Shown one piece after another: positions 1 through 8,032 of a stretch of DNA of 64,000 bases (within the stretch, counting starts at the first letter, position 1; each line of letters begins with the position of its first letter). The DNA comes from Marinobacter sediminicola (GTDB lineage Bacteria; Pseudomonadota; Gammaproteobacteria; Pseudomonadales; Oleiphilaceae), in contig NZ_JAVIXR010000010.1 of assembly GCF_031157525.1 (NCBI RefSeq), forward strand, positions 62,001-126,000, written 5' to 3'. Position numbers and translations under genes: made by a program. A model generated the notes under the pieces. That model saw nothing but the letters and a program-made list of their open reading frames with translations, was not told where the DNA came from and searched no databases.

Positions 1-1274
1 ACACCGTCTTTATTGAATTCTACAACGCTCACGCTGGCTGTAAGGTTTCGGCCGTCATCGAAAAAGTGGAAGCCACCCAGGGTAATGGCCTCTGCATCGC
101 CACTGAAGCTAGCCCCCATGGTGCGACCGTAGTAGCGGTAACCGCTGTGATAACGGGAATGGTCGTAGGTAATGTTGGGCATGGCATCACCGAGGAAGTC
201 GTCAGCTAGAGTGTTAGCGTACTCAACAAACCACTGTTGCTCGCCGTTGAGCAGCTGGCTTGTCCAGTCGGTACCGAATAGCCAGGATTTCCGCGCCGGG
301 AATGCGCCAGCTTCATCTTCTCCCATCATTTGGGCGTACAGGCCCATTGACTGCTTACCAATTGCGAACCCATAACGCGCATCTACGCTAGCAAGCTGAT
401 TGCCTGGGTCGTCTTCTTCCAGCTGGCCGTTATCTCTGCCGATCAACGCATTCCATAGAGTGGAGCCGTTTTCAGGCCTGCCTTGCCCGCCAAGCATAAT
501 CGCCCGAGAGAACCCAAGCTCTAACCCATCCAGCGGGCGCAGATTCAAGCGCATACCGATCAACTTCGCCTCGGGAATTGCGCGTTCGTGCTCGTACTGC
601 CCTGCAAGCAATGTGAACTGCCAAGGGCCAATCCAACTCAACCATTTACTTTCAGGTGCAGAGGCATCTTTGCGATTCAACCATACGGAGGGCATGGGCC
701 GAGCGTTGCTGGATAGGATAAGGCTGGATTGCCAGCCTGGACCCCACCAACGATCAATCGCGCCCGCACCAAATACCCAGTTACCTGCAGTTGCCGCAAG
801 GTAGGAGCCGTCAAGGCGGGCCTCTTCATTATCGTCAGGATTGTGAGCATAGGCCGGGCTCAGGCCAAATGCCCAATTCTGCCCCTGCCACTGCAGGGTC
901 AGTTTGGCCTCAGCCTCTGCCATTGGCCCGCGTTCGAACCCTTGAACAATAGCGACTTCATTGGTGCCAGACACTTCAAACTCAGCCCGAAATCCTGGTT
1001 TAGCTTGCTGAACACGCTCAAATTCAAGATAGCTGCGAGCCAACCCGGTTTCAGAAGCAGGCTGTTTGCCGGCTTCATCCAACCCATTGCTTATGGACCC
1101 CCACATGATGGGCCAACTGGTAACCGGCCTGTCGAGCTGCCCCCTGTCCGCCAGTTTTTGCACGGCATAACGCGCTCGCACATCTCCGGCCTCTAGCCAT
1201 GGCGCTGCTGTCGCTATATTGCTGCTCAAGCACGCTACCGCCCCACCGACCAGGGCCCAGTGTTTTAAGGTCAT
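1..1274 (-). CDS. Wzi-like capsule assembly outer-membrane protein (3' end cut by window)
   Basis: About 424 codons are visible and the gene runs off the left edge. The start ATG at 1274 opens a typical signal peptide (MTLKHWALVGGAVACLSSN, cleavage near ATAA/PW). The mature part alternates aromatic and charged residues as a beta-barrel does, and carries the Wzi-family block with LFGTDW, QWFVEYANT, AMPNITYDHSRYHSGYRYYG and GRTMGASF. In the family, Wzi is an outer-membrane barrel that binds or anchors capsular or exopolysaccharide at the surface. It is the third gene in the cysQ-rfaH-wzz-wzi direction and has its own likely promoter. No Shine-Dalgarno sequence is visible before the ATG. A perfect ops element lies in codons 11-15. 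The frame is clear; the polysaccharide it serves is not visible. Confidence 0.85.
   Translation of the reverse strand, partial: MTLKHWALVGGAVACLSSNIATAAPWLEAGDVRARYAVQKLADRGQLDRPVTSWPIMWGSISNGLDEAGKQPASETGLARSYLEFERVQQAKPGFRAEFEVSGTNEVAIVQGFERGPMAEAEAKLTLQWQGQNWAFGLSPAYAHNPDDNEEARLDGSYLAATAGNWVFGAGAIDRWWGPGWQSSLILSSNARPMPSVWLNRKDASAPESKWLSWIGPWQFTLLAGQYEHERAIPEAKLIGMRLNLRPLDGLELGFSRAIMLGGQGRPENGSTLWNALIGRDNGQLEEDDPGNQLASVDARYGFAIGKQSMGLYAQMMGEDEAGAFPARKSWLFGTDWTSQLLNGEQQWFVEYANTLADDFLGDAMPNITYDHSRYHSGYRYYGRTMGASFSGDAEAITLGGFHFFDDGRNLTASVSVVEFNKDG
1231..1244 (-). promoter_or_regulatory. ops (RfaH recruitment) element inside the wzi signal-peptide codons
   Basis: The minus strand reads GGGGCGGTAGCGTG, identical to the end of the enterobacterial JUMPStart/ops consensus that pauses RNA polymerase and loads RfaH. 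It lies 30-43 bases after the wzi A of ATG and roughly 130 bases after the predicted transcription start. rfaH itself is encoded about 1.1 kb upstream on the same strand. That it works here is inferred. Confidence 0.75.
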
Positions 1275-1378
1275 AGATATAAATTGCCAGCAATGACGGA
1301 GAGACAACCAAGAGGGGAAGATACGCTCCCAACTGCATCCCTGTCAGTGTGTGAATGTTCCATGTCTGAAGCGTGGCG

Positions 1379-1406
1379 ATTTTACGCCATCACATGAGAC
1401 AAACAA
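1379..1406 (-). promoter_or_regulatory. Predicted sigma70 promoter of wzi
   Basis: On the minus strand TTGTTT (1406-1401), a 16-base spacer and TAAAAT (1384-1379) form a plausible -35/-10 pair. The transcript would start near 1372 and leave a leader of about 98 bases before the wzi ATG. The -35 match is moderate. Confidence 0.45.
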
Positions 1407-1430
1407 GTGCCAAAAGGTCTGACACCGAAA

Positions 1431-2216
1431 CTAACTGTGCTCCCCACCCTCATTCGCCAGCTGCTTTTTAACTGAAGCGGCGAACTCACTCATAAAGGCA
1501 GAGAAGATACCCAGCATGCCACCTAGCAATATCGCCAAAACGATAACCAGGCTTTGTTTTGGGGCAGTGCTTTCAGCACTTTGTCGGCTGATAACAAGCG
1601 CCTCAACGCCTTGGAGACTTTTAAGCTTACCTTCAAGCGTTGACTGCCGCTCTATTGCGCCAGCAATCGCTTCACCCGCTCCCGCCTGCCCCATCAAGGC
1701 TTCAACGGCGCTCTCCAAAGACGACATTTGGCGCTCCAGGCTCAACTGCTCCCTCTTAACCAGCTTCGCCTGATGCGCGCGTACGCCGTTAATCAGTGAA
1801 TTGTGCACTGAGCTAACCGCTTTGCCCTCAGATTCTGAGGCGGCTGTGGTGAGCCGAACGAGGCCGGTATTCTCGGGATTGCTGAATGACACCTGAAAAG
1901 GCAGCTCTTTATCATGCTCTGCACGGTAAGTTGCTTGCACCTCCGGTAACCAACGACTTTCAAGTGTTGCGATGGTAGCTTCTGGTGACTGGAAAAACGC
2001 TTCGCCGTCTTTTTGAGCAACTTGAATAAGACTGATATGCTCGTATTTATTCGGTGCCAGTAGCGCGTACGCAAGGCCTGCGAGCACAGTAGAAACAAAG
2101 ACAACGTAAAACACCCGGCGTCGGCGGATGAGGGTTGCAACAAGATCAACCAGGCTTATTTCGTCAGAGTATTCTGGCTGCTGATCGCCGGGAACGCGGT
2201 GTTGTGTATCGCTCAT
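1431..2216 (-). CDS. Wzz-type polysaccharide chain-length/co-polymerase protein, short form
   Basis: 261 residues. A cytoplasmic N-terminus (residues 1-33, ending RRRR) leads into TM1 (about 35-54, YVVFVSTVLAGLAYALL). A periplasmic helical region follows (about 60-220), with heptad-like stretches around SLERQMSSLESAVEAL. TM2 is at about 222-245 (VIVLAILLGGMLGIFSAFM), with a short cytoplasmic tail. This is the two-TM Wzz/PCP-1 topology, whose members set the modal length of O-antigen or exopolysaccharide. It is shorter than typical Wzz (320-380 residues). No tyrosine-kinase domain is fused. It sits between rfaH and wzi on the same strand, consistent with an RfaH-linked polysaccharide region. 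The polymer is unknown. Confidence 0.75.
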   Translation of the reverse strand: MSDTQHRVPGDQQPEYSDEISLVDLVATLIRRRRVFYVVFVSTVLAGLAYALLAPNKYEHISLIQVAQKDGEAFFQSPEATIATLESRWLPEVQATYRAEHDKELPFQVSFSNPENTGLVRLTTAASESEGKAVSSVHNSLINGVRAHQAKLVKREQLSLERQMSSLESAVEALMGQAGAGEAIAGAIERQSTLEGKLKSLQGVEALVISRQSAESTAPKQSLVIVLAILLGGMLGIFSAFMSEFAASVKKQLANEGGEHS

Positions 2217-2350
2217 TCAGTTTCGGTCCGGAATATGTTGCCTGAGATGGGCGCAGAACACTGTACTAAGCCCAATTACTCTTGTTAGTGCGCCACACTC
2301 TACAGATTGCGGCGAGTATTTTCCGTTACCGGGCGTTAAGACTTCGGGGT

Positions 2351-2830
2351 TTAGGGCCTTATCACAGAAACCGGCACCTTCACCCTCTGCTGCTTCTGCA
2401 TAAAGCTGATCAGCACAATAGCCCGCTCTGCCCCATCATACGCCTGAAAAACCGCATTAATACCTTCAAACGGCCCTTCGCCCAACTGAACCGCCTCTCC
2501 ACACTTTAGCCCACCCTGCTGAACTACGGAGCCCAGGCTGTCTTTGATGTGCTGTATCACGCCGTCCGCGATAGCGGCAGGTTTGTTAGCAAAACTCACA
2601 ATTCGCAGCACCCCACGGGTGGATCGCAGTTTTGCCCAGGCAGGGTCTGTTTGTTCCAGATTTATAAACAGGTAGCCGGGAAACAACGGCTCCAGCTTTT
2701 GGGTACGCTTTCCGGCTTTGATTTTCTCAACCTGTACTTTCGGGTAGAAGCAGGCAATATCCTGATTTTGCAGGTGCGCCAGTGCCCGATCGCCCTGTGC
2801 AGGCTTGTGTTGAAGTGCGTACCAAGTCAT
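2351..2830 (-). CDS. rfaH: Transcription antitermination/translation factor RfaH
   Basis: 159 residues, close to the 162 of E. coli RfaH. The NGN domain (residues 1-100) has the family start MTWYALQHKP, the ACFYPKV segment and LEPLFPGYLFINL. A short C-terminal KOW domain contains GEAVQLGEGPFEGINAVFQ. RfaH is a NusG paralogue that joins RNA polymerase at ops sites, suppresses Rho termination in long horizontally acquired operons, and recruits ribosomes through its refolded KOW domain. The start overlaps the cysQ stop (ATGA), so the two genes are translationally coupled. It is followed by polysaccharide genes, one of which holds a perfect ops sequence. The assignment rests on both the protein and that site. 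Confidence 0.92.
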   Translation of the reverse strand: MTWYALQHKPAQGDRALAHLQNQDIACFYPKVQVEKIKAGKRTQKLEPLFPGYLFINLEQTDPAWAKLRSTRGVLRIVSFANKPAAIADGVIQHIKDSLGSVVQQGGLKCGEAVQLGEGPFEGINAVFQAYDGAERAIVLISFMQKQQRVKVPVSVIRP

Positions 2831-3603
2831 GGGCGCGGAATATACCAGCTTCCCGCCGCAATGAAATACGGGTTAAGCACATCCTCCTTGCCATACCGCA
2901 CAGGCTTGCCGTCTATGGTGTTCACACTGCCTCCTGCGGCAATCAGTACGGCATGGGCTGCCGCCGTGTCCCACTCGCTGGTGAGCCCCATACGTGGGTA
3001 GAGATCGGCGTGGCCTTCGGCGATTCGGCAAAACTTGAGGGAGCTGCCCGCCTGAAGTGTTTTGTGGGGGCCAAGCGCTCTTATGAAATCACGGGTCTCA
3101 TCATTCATGTGGTTTTTGCTGGCGACGACCCGAATGATGTCGGGCAACTCGGCCACTCTGATGCGATGCTCCCGGCCTGTTCGGTCTCGCTTATAAGCGC
3201 CCTCACCCTTTATTCCCCAAAACGCCTCTTTTAACGCGGGAGCGGTGACAACGCCCAACACCGGCTCACCATCCTCAATCAGCGCAATGTTCACCGTAAA
3301 CTCGCCCGTACGCTGGGTGAATTCTTTGGTGCCGTCAATGGGGTCTACCAACCAGAACCGGCGCCATTGCTTTCGCTCCTCCCAAGGAGCTTGGGCACCC
3401 TCTTCCGAGAGAACAGGAATATCCTGTCTGATGTTACGCAGGCCTTTTACGATGATTTCATGGCTGGCGACATCCGCGGCGGTGATGGGCGATTCGTCTT
3501 CCTTATAGCTCACTTTGAAATCAGATTGATAAATGTGGAGCACTCTCGTGCTGGCCTCATCGGCCACCCTGATCACTTCCGGGAGTATTGAGCTGTATTC
3601 CAT
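2827..3603 (-). CDS. cysQ: 3'(2'),5'-bisphosphate nucleotidase CysQ
   Basis: 258 residues from ATG 3603. That start is preferred over ATG 3612 because AGGA lies 8 bases before it. The inositol-phosphatase fold motifs are present: the metal-binding DPIDGTKEF near residue 88, SEEG upstream, and the second metal site EWDTAAAHAVL near residue 210. CysQ hydrolyses 3'-phosphoadenosine 5'-phosphate to AMP, recycling a by-product of sulfate assimilation. It is first in a unit with rfaH (4-base overlap). The function is confident from the motifs; the reason for linkage to rfaH is not evident. Confidence 0.92.
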   Translation of the reverse strand: MEYSSILPEVIRVADEASTRVLHIYQSDFKVSYKEDESPITAADVASHEIIVKGLRNIRQDIPVLSEEGAQAPWEERKQWRRFWLVDPIDGTKEFTQRTGEFTVNIALIEDGEPVLGVVTAPALKEAFWGIKGEGAYKRDRTGREHRIRVAELPDIIRVVASKNHMNDETRDFIRALGPHKTLQAGSSLKFCRIAEGHADLYPRMGLTSEWDTAAAHAVLIAAGGSVNTIDGKPVRYGKEDVLNPYFIAAGSWYIPRP

Positions 3604-3764
3604 AGCCGGCATCCTGCTTCGCTAATAATCATGCGGTATAGGCGAATAGTAGCAAATATTGGCCGCCGGCCGTATGCGGGCTTTTCTGTAGGCGCGCTTT
3701 CAGGCAGTCTTGAGGGATCTGTTTCAGGCGCACTTCAGCCTGGCTACCCAGAAGGAGTTCTATT

Positions 3765-5126
3765 GTGAAACTTCGCTTCCTCGGCGGTACCGGTACGGTA
3801 ACGGGTTCGCGCTATCTGTTATCCGACGATAAACATCGCGTTTTGATTGATTGCGGCATGTACCAGGGGGTTAAAACCCTTCGCAGGAGGAATTGGGCGA
3901 AGTTTCCGGTGGAACCAAGCACTATCGATGCCGTAGTGCTCACCCACGCTCACATCGACCACTCAGGCTACCTGCCCGCGCTGGTTAAACATGGCTTTAA
4001 GGGCAAGGTTTACTGCACTCAGGGCACCCACGACTTGTGCAAAGTGCTGCTTCCAGATGCGGGTTACCTGCAAGAAGAAGATGCCAAGTACGCCTTTCGA
4101 AAAAAATTCTCGAGGCACGAAAACCCTGAACCACTTTTTACAGTGAAGGATGCCCGGGAAGCGCTGAAGCACTTCGAGCCCTTCCACTACCACGAGACGT
4201 TTGAGCCTGTGAAGGGCTTCGAAGTAACCTTCACACCTGCTGGGCACATTCTAGGCTCAGCCTGTGTGCACGTTCATCACAAGGCCCATGACCGCACCGT
4301 AGTATTTAGCGGTGATGTGGGCCGGCAGAATGACCCGATCATGCGCCCACCGGAGCCCATCAAGAAAGCCAACGTGCTTGTGGTTGAATCAACCTATGGC
4401 GACAGACTGCACGAGGACACAGACCCGGAGACCGAGCTGGCTGAGATTATCACTCGCACCGCAGGCCGTGGCGGCATCGTACTGATTCCGTCGTTTGCCG
4501 TTGGCCGGGCGCAGTTGCTGCTCTATGTGATTCACAAAATAATGAGATACGGGCGCATTCCCAAGCTGCCGGTATTTCTCAACAGCCCTATGGCCATCAA
4601 AGCCACAGAGATTTTTTGCAAACATCACAAAGAGCACAAGCTGAGCGCCAGCCAATGCGAGATGATTGATAGTCACACCGAGTTCGTTCGCACGGTTGAT
4701 GAATCCATCAAGCTGGATTCTGTGCGCTACCCCTGCATTATTGTGTCTGCCAGCGGCATGGCCAGCGGTGGCCGGGTGCTTCATCACCTGAAAACCCTGC
4801 TGCCAAATTACAGGAATAGCGTTGTATTTGCGGGCTTTCAGGCAGCCGGAACCCGAGGTGACAGGCTGGTTGCCGGCGTGGAATCAGTAAAAATTCACGG
4901 TGAGTACTGGCCAATAAAGGCCGAGATCCACAACATGGGCTCCCTCTCAGCCCATGGCGACTACAATGAACTCCTGCAGTGGCTTGAGCAGGGCGCGCTT
5001 GAACCTGAGAAAGTGTATGTTACCCACGGTCAGATGTTAGCCAGCGACATTATGCGCAAGCGCATCAGTGAAAAGTTCGGCTGGGATGCCGAGGTACCCG
5101 ATTTGTTTGAAGAGGTAGAGATTTGA
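3765..5126 (+). CDS. Beta-CASP metallo-beta-lactamase-fold RNase
   Basis: 453 residues from a GTG start with AAGGAG 7 bases upstream. Metallo-beta-lactamase motifs are intact: THAHIDHSGYLP (motif II, near residue 55), AGHILGSACVHVH, and FSGDVGRQ. The beta-CASP insert and a C-terminal RMMBL region carry VSASGMASGGRVLHHL and SLSAHGDYNELLQWL. The family (bacterial relatives of CPSF73/Ysh1) contains zinc-dependent endo- and 5'-exoribonucleases, probably cytoplasmic since no signal peptide is seen. RNA substrates cannot be read from sequence. The stop overlaps the TTG start of the downstream channel gene, so the two are probably co-translated. Confidence 0.88.
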   Translation: MKLRFLGGTGTVTGSRYLLSDDKHRVLIDCGMYQGVKTLRRRNWAKFPVEPSTIDAVVLTHAHIDHSGYLPALVKHGFKGKVYCTQGTHDLCKVLLPDAGYLQEEDAKYAFRKKFSRHENPEPLFTVKDAREALKHFEPFHYHETFEPVKGFEVTFTPAGHILGSACVHVHHKAHDRTVVFSGDVGRQNDPIMRPPEPIKKANVLVVESTYGDRLHEDTDPETELAEIITRTAGRGGIVLIPSFAVGRAQLLLYVIHKIMRYGRIPKLPVFLNSPMAIKATEIFCKHHKEHKLSASQCEMIDSHTEFVRTVDESIKLDSVRYPCIIVSASGMASGGRVLHHLKTLLPNYRNSVVFAGFQAAGTRGDRLVAGVESVKIHGEYWPIKAEIHNMGSLSAHGDYNELLQWLEQGALEPEKVYVTHGQMLASDIMRKRISEKFGWDAEVPDLFEEVEI

Positions 5127-7324
5127 GGTTAACCGCGTTCTTTTTTGGTTTTATCTTGCTGTTTACTGCTGTGGGCGCGACCCAGGCGCAACCCTTCACG
5201 CTCCCCGGCATTCCCGGGTTCTCGGGGCAGCCAGATAAAGAAGAAGCCTCAGCTGAAGAACTTGAAGCCTCTATTGAGGTAGCCATTCAGGCTCTGGAAG
5301 ACGACGAGAGCAGAAAGGCACTGGTGGAACAACTCAAAGTCATCCAGCAGGGATTGCAGGCAGAATCTTCGCAAGCGGGGAATAGAACCTCTGGCGGGGA
5401 GGGTTTGTTAGGCGCTCTTGCTGTGTTTTTTGATGATGCAACCAACGCTGACAGCACAGCAGAAACTCCGCTCACAATCTGGAAAACACATTTCCGTAAT
5501 GCCTACAGCGCAGCAAAAAAACTACTGACCGGTGCTTCTTACCGAGTTCTAGCAGAAATCACTGCCGGCCTCATCGCATGGATGGCCGCGCTATGGGGCC
5601 TGTCGCGCCTGCTTAGCATGTTTTTCTCATGGCGCGCATGGCCTCTCCAAATGCCAAGGCACCCCCGGCCCTGGATGCTGATCGCCCATTTTTCAAGGCG
5701 CATTTTACCCTGGCTACTCACCTTTACCGCGCTACTGGCGGGGCTGCCCACATTCGGCATGTCGGATGACGCCCAAACCACCATACTTATTCTGGCCTAT
5801 GCAGGCTTGAGTGCCCGCGGGCTGACCTCACTTTTCGATGTGATGATTTCCATTTTTTCCAGTGGCCACCGCCTTGCCGCCGTTATGATTCTGCGCCGGC
5901 GAATGCTCTTACCGCTGTTTATCATCGGCGTGCTATTTGCCCTAGAGGATGCGTTAAGTACAACCGAGCTGACCGACCAACTCGGGACAGAGCTCGCCAG
6001 TGCACTTGCGCTGGTATTCAGCGTTATTGCCGCCCTGCTCAGCTTCTTCCTGATTGTTCGAAACCGCAGGCCGGTCACCCATCTGATTCGAAACCGACCT
6101 TACAAACAACGTAAAGACCAAGGCGTAGGGCGTGAAGTCACCGCTCTGCTCGCCAGGCTTTGGCACATACCTATGCTGGTTGCCATCAGCGCCTCAGTAG
6201 TCGCGGTGTTTGTGAATGGCGGGGAAGCGGATGCTGCCTTGGGCAAAGCCATGATCTGCGCCTTGCTACTGGCACTAACGCTTGCTCTGCAAGGACTGAT
6301 CGGCATTCAAGAAAACCGACCCAAGCACCAAGCCCTCAGCACCTTCAGCCGCAGGCTGGTGCGTTTTGGCTACAACCTGATTCAGGCGGCTGCCTGGCTG
6401 TTATTCTTCGAGCTAATCCTGCAAATCTGGGGGCTGTCCTTGTTCAGTCTTGGAGGAAAGCCGTCGGTGAGCACGGGCGTGGCTGGGAGCTTGCTTGGCG
6501 TGACCTTTATTTTGCTTGCGGCAAAGCTGACCTGGATTTTTGTAGACGAGCTACTCGAAAGAGCCATGCGCGGAGGCGACCGCAACAAGCGCATCAACCC
6601 GGCCAGAGCCCAGACCATCCTCCCTATTGCCCGGAACACCCTGCTGATCACAATTCTGGTCATCACTACCTTAGTGAGTCTTTCCACTCTCGGAGTTGAT
6701 GTAACCCCCTTGCTCGCCGGTGCCGGCATCATCGGCCTGGCCGTCGGCTTTGGTGCGCAAACACTGGTTCAGGATTTGATCACCGGCTTGTTTATTGTGG
6801 TTGAGGATTCCATGTCGGTTGGGGATTTTGTGCAGATCAACGGCTTCATGGGAACGGTAGAGGGTTTCAACTTGCGCACGGTGCGCCTGCGAGACCTTGA
6901 AGGGGTTGTACACCACATTACCTTCAGCAAAATCAGCTCCATTCACAACATGTCGCGACAGTTTGGGATCGCGCTGCTCAAAATCCGCATTCCCCGGGAA
7001 CTGCCTATTGATGATGCAATTCTACTGATGACAGAAACCGCTGAGGAACTTCGCACACTGCCGGATATGCGCTGGCTGATTTGGTCGCCTCTTGAGATGC
7101 AGGGGATTCATGCTTTTGAGGAAGGTTGCCCGGTGCTAAGGATGCGAATGCGGACTAAGCCAGAGTATCAGTGGGATGTTTCGAGGGCATTTAATCTGCT
7201 ACTGAAGCGGAAGATGGAAGAGCGGTATATTGATGTTGCGGCGCCGCGGATTAGTGTGAGTATGGAAGGGGAAGGTGGGAGTAGGTCGGCGTATGTGGAG
7301 AAGCACAGCCCGGTAGACGTGTGA
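5123..7324 (+). CDS. Large MscS-family mechanosensitive channel
   Basis: 733 residues from a TTG start overlapping the upstream stop (TTGA); no ATG is close by in frame. An N-terminal signal-like segment (residues 1-22) is followed by a predicted periplasmic helical region to about 125 and several TM helices between 135 and 530. The MscS pore helix is conserved: LLAGAGIIGLAVGFGAQTL near residue 530, then QDLITGLFIVVEDSMSVGDF and the beta-domain start GTVEGFNLRTVRLRD. Homologues open under hypo-osmotic membrane tension and release solutes. The extra N-terminal helices resemble the larger MscS relatives. Coupling to an RNase gene is unusual but may be only positional. Confidence 0.85.
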   Translation: MRLTAFFFGFILLFTAVGATQAQPFTLPGIPGFSGQPDKEEASAEELEASIEVAIQALEDDESRKALVEQLKVIQQGLQAESSQAGNRTSGGEGLLGALAVFFDDATNADSTAETPLTIWKTHFRNAYSAAKKLLTGASYRVLAEITAGLIAWMAALWGLSRLLSMFFSWRAWPLQMPRHPRPWMLIAHFSRRILPWLLTFTALLAGLPTFGMSDDAQTTILILAYAGLSARGLTSLFDVMISIFSSGHRLAAVMILRRRMLLPLFIIGVLFALEDALSTTELTDQLGTELASALALVFSVIAALLSFFLIVRNRRPVTHLIRNRPYKQRKDQGVGREVTALLARLWHIPMLVAISASVVAVFVNGGEADAALGKAMICALLLALTLALQGLIGIQENRPKHQALSTFSRRLVRFGYNLIQAAAWLLFFELILQIWGLSLFSLGGKPSVSTGVAGSLLGVTFILLAAKLTWIFVDELLERAMRGGDRNKRINPARAQTILPIARNTLLITILVITTLVSLSTLGVDVTPLLAGAGIIGLAVGFGAQTLVQDLITGLFIVVEDSMSVGDFVQINGFMGTVEGFNLRTVRLRDLEGVVHHITFSKISSIHNMSRQFGIALLKIRIPRELPIDDAILLMTETAEELRTLPDMRWLIWSPLEMQGIHAFEEGCPVLRMRMRTKPEYQWDVSRAFNLLLKRKMEERYIDVAAPRISVSMEGEGGSRSAYVEKHSPVDV

Positions 7325-7521
7325 TTGGGTTTGACTGCCTGCGATTCGCTGCCAGCCAACTTGAACACGCAATCATCGATCAAATTTACTTCACCATTGA
7401 ACCCGTTCCCGAGACTATAAATTAGGAGCACCGCTCAACGATCGACTAAACTCTAAAAAAAAGCCGGAGCCTCGTGAATTTCGACAAGCTTTGTGGCGGT
7501 TCCCAAGGATCTTAGATGAAC

Positions 7522-7959
7522 TTACAGCCTGCACCCAGACGGCAAATAAGATGACTTCCAAGTAGCTGCCGCACTCTTGTCGAATACACACTCCCAGACT
7601 CCAGACGAACTGCGCTCGAATCTAACGATCAAACCTGCCAAGTTTGGGTGCGCTTTGCCACCCATAATCACTTGCAGCCAACCAGAACCATCACTGTTAA
7701 GTGCTGCAATATCGGAAACTTGGCTGCCTGTGGTGAGATTGGAAGGCGTGTACCCGATGTCGCGATTTGTCACCCCCCCATTTGAACCTGCACGCTCTTC
7801 AAACGGAGTTTTGTAAGCTGACAGCTCACCAACTGCACGATCTATCTGAGTTTTCACAATGTAGCCTTGGTATATGGGAATAGTGGTTGCAGTAAGAATC
7901 CCAATAACCACAACAACAATCATCAACTCTACAAGGGTAAAACCGGTGCTATTTCTCAT
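7522..7959 (-). CDS. Type IV pilin (second pilin, downstream of pglL)
   Basis: 145 residues from ATG 7959, giving the leader MRNSTG before the prepilin-peptidase site G/FTLVELM. In-frame ATGs at 7974 and 7995 would give leaders of 11 and 18 residues. None has a good ribosome site. The N-terminal helix (FTLVELMIVVVVIGILTATT) has the class IVa pattern with Glu5. A C-terminal disulfide loop is likely (Cys in WECVFDK, Cys in PSGC), ending in RL. It is related to the pilin at 9928-10386 but clearly diverged, and its tail has no Ser or Thr after the last Cys. It may be an alternative or minor pilin. It lies in the pilA-pglL direction, 37 bases after pglL. Confidence 0.85.
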   Translation of the reverse strand: MRNSTGFTLVELMIVVVVIGILTATTIPIYQGYIVKTQIDRAVGELSAYKTPFEERAGSNGGVTNRDIGYTPSNLTTGSQVSDIAALNSDGSGWLQVIMGGKAHPNLAGLIVRFERSSSGVWECVFDKSAAATWKSSYLPSGCRL

Positions 7960-8032
7960 TACAGATGCCAACATATAGTGTTTTGCTAAAACCATTTAAT
8001 GTAAACATTTCCAACTCAAAAACACGATCAAC

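Noticed and set aside
1407..1425. Sigma54-like TTGGCAC sequence upstream of wzi
   Set aside because: The -12 dinucleotide is TC instead of GC at the required spacing, and a sigma70-type pair explains the same region better.
7325..7521. Possible terminator downstream of the second pilin (T-run near 7455-7463 on the minus strand)
   Set aside because: Eight T follow a GC-rich stretch, but I could not draw a convincing stem, so it is not listed as a terminator.
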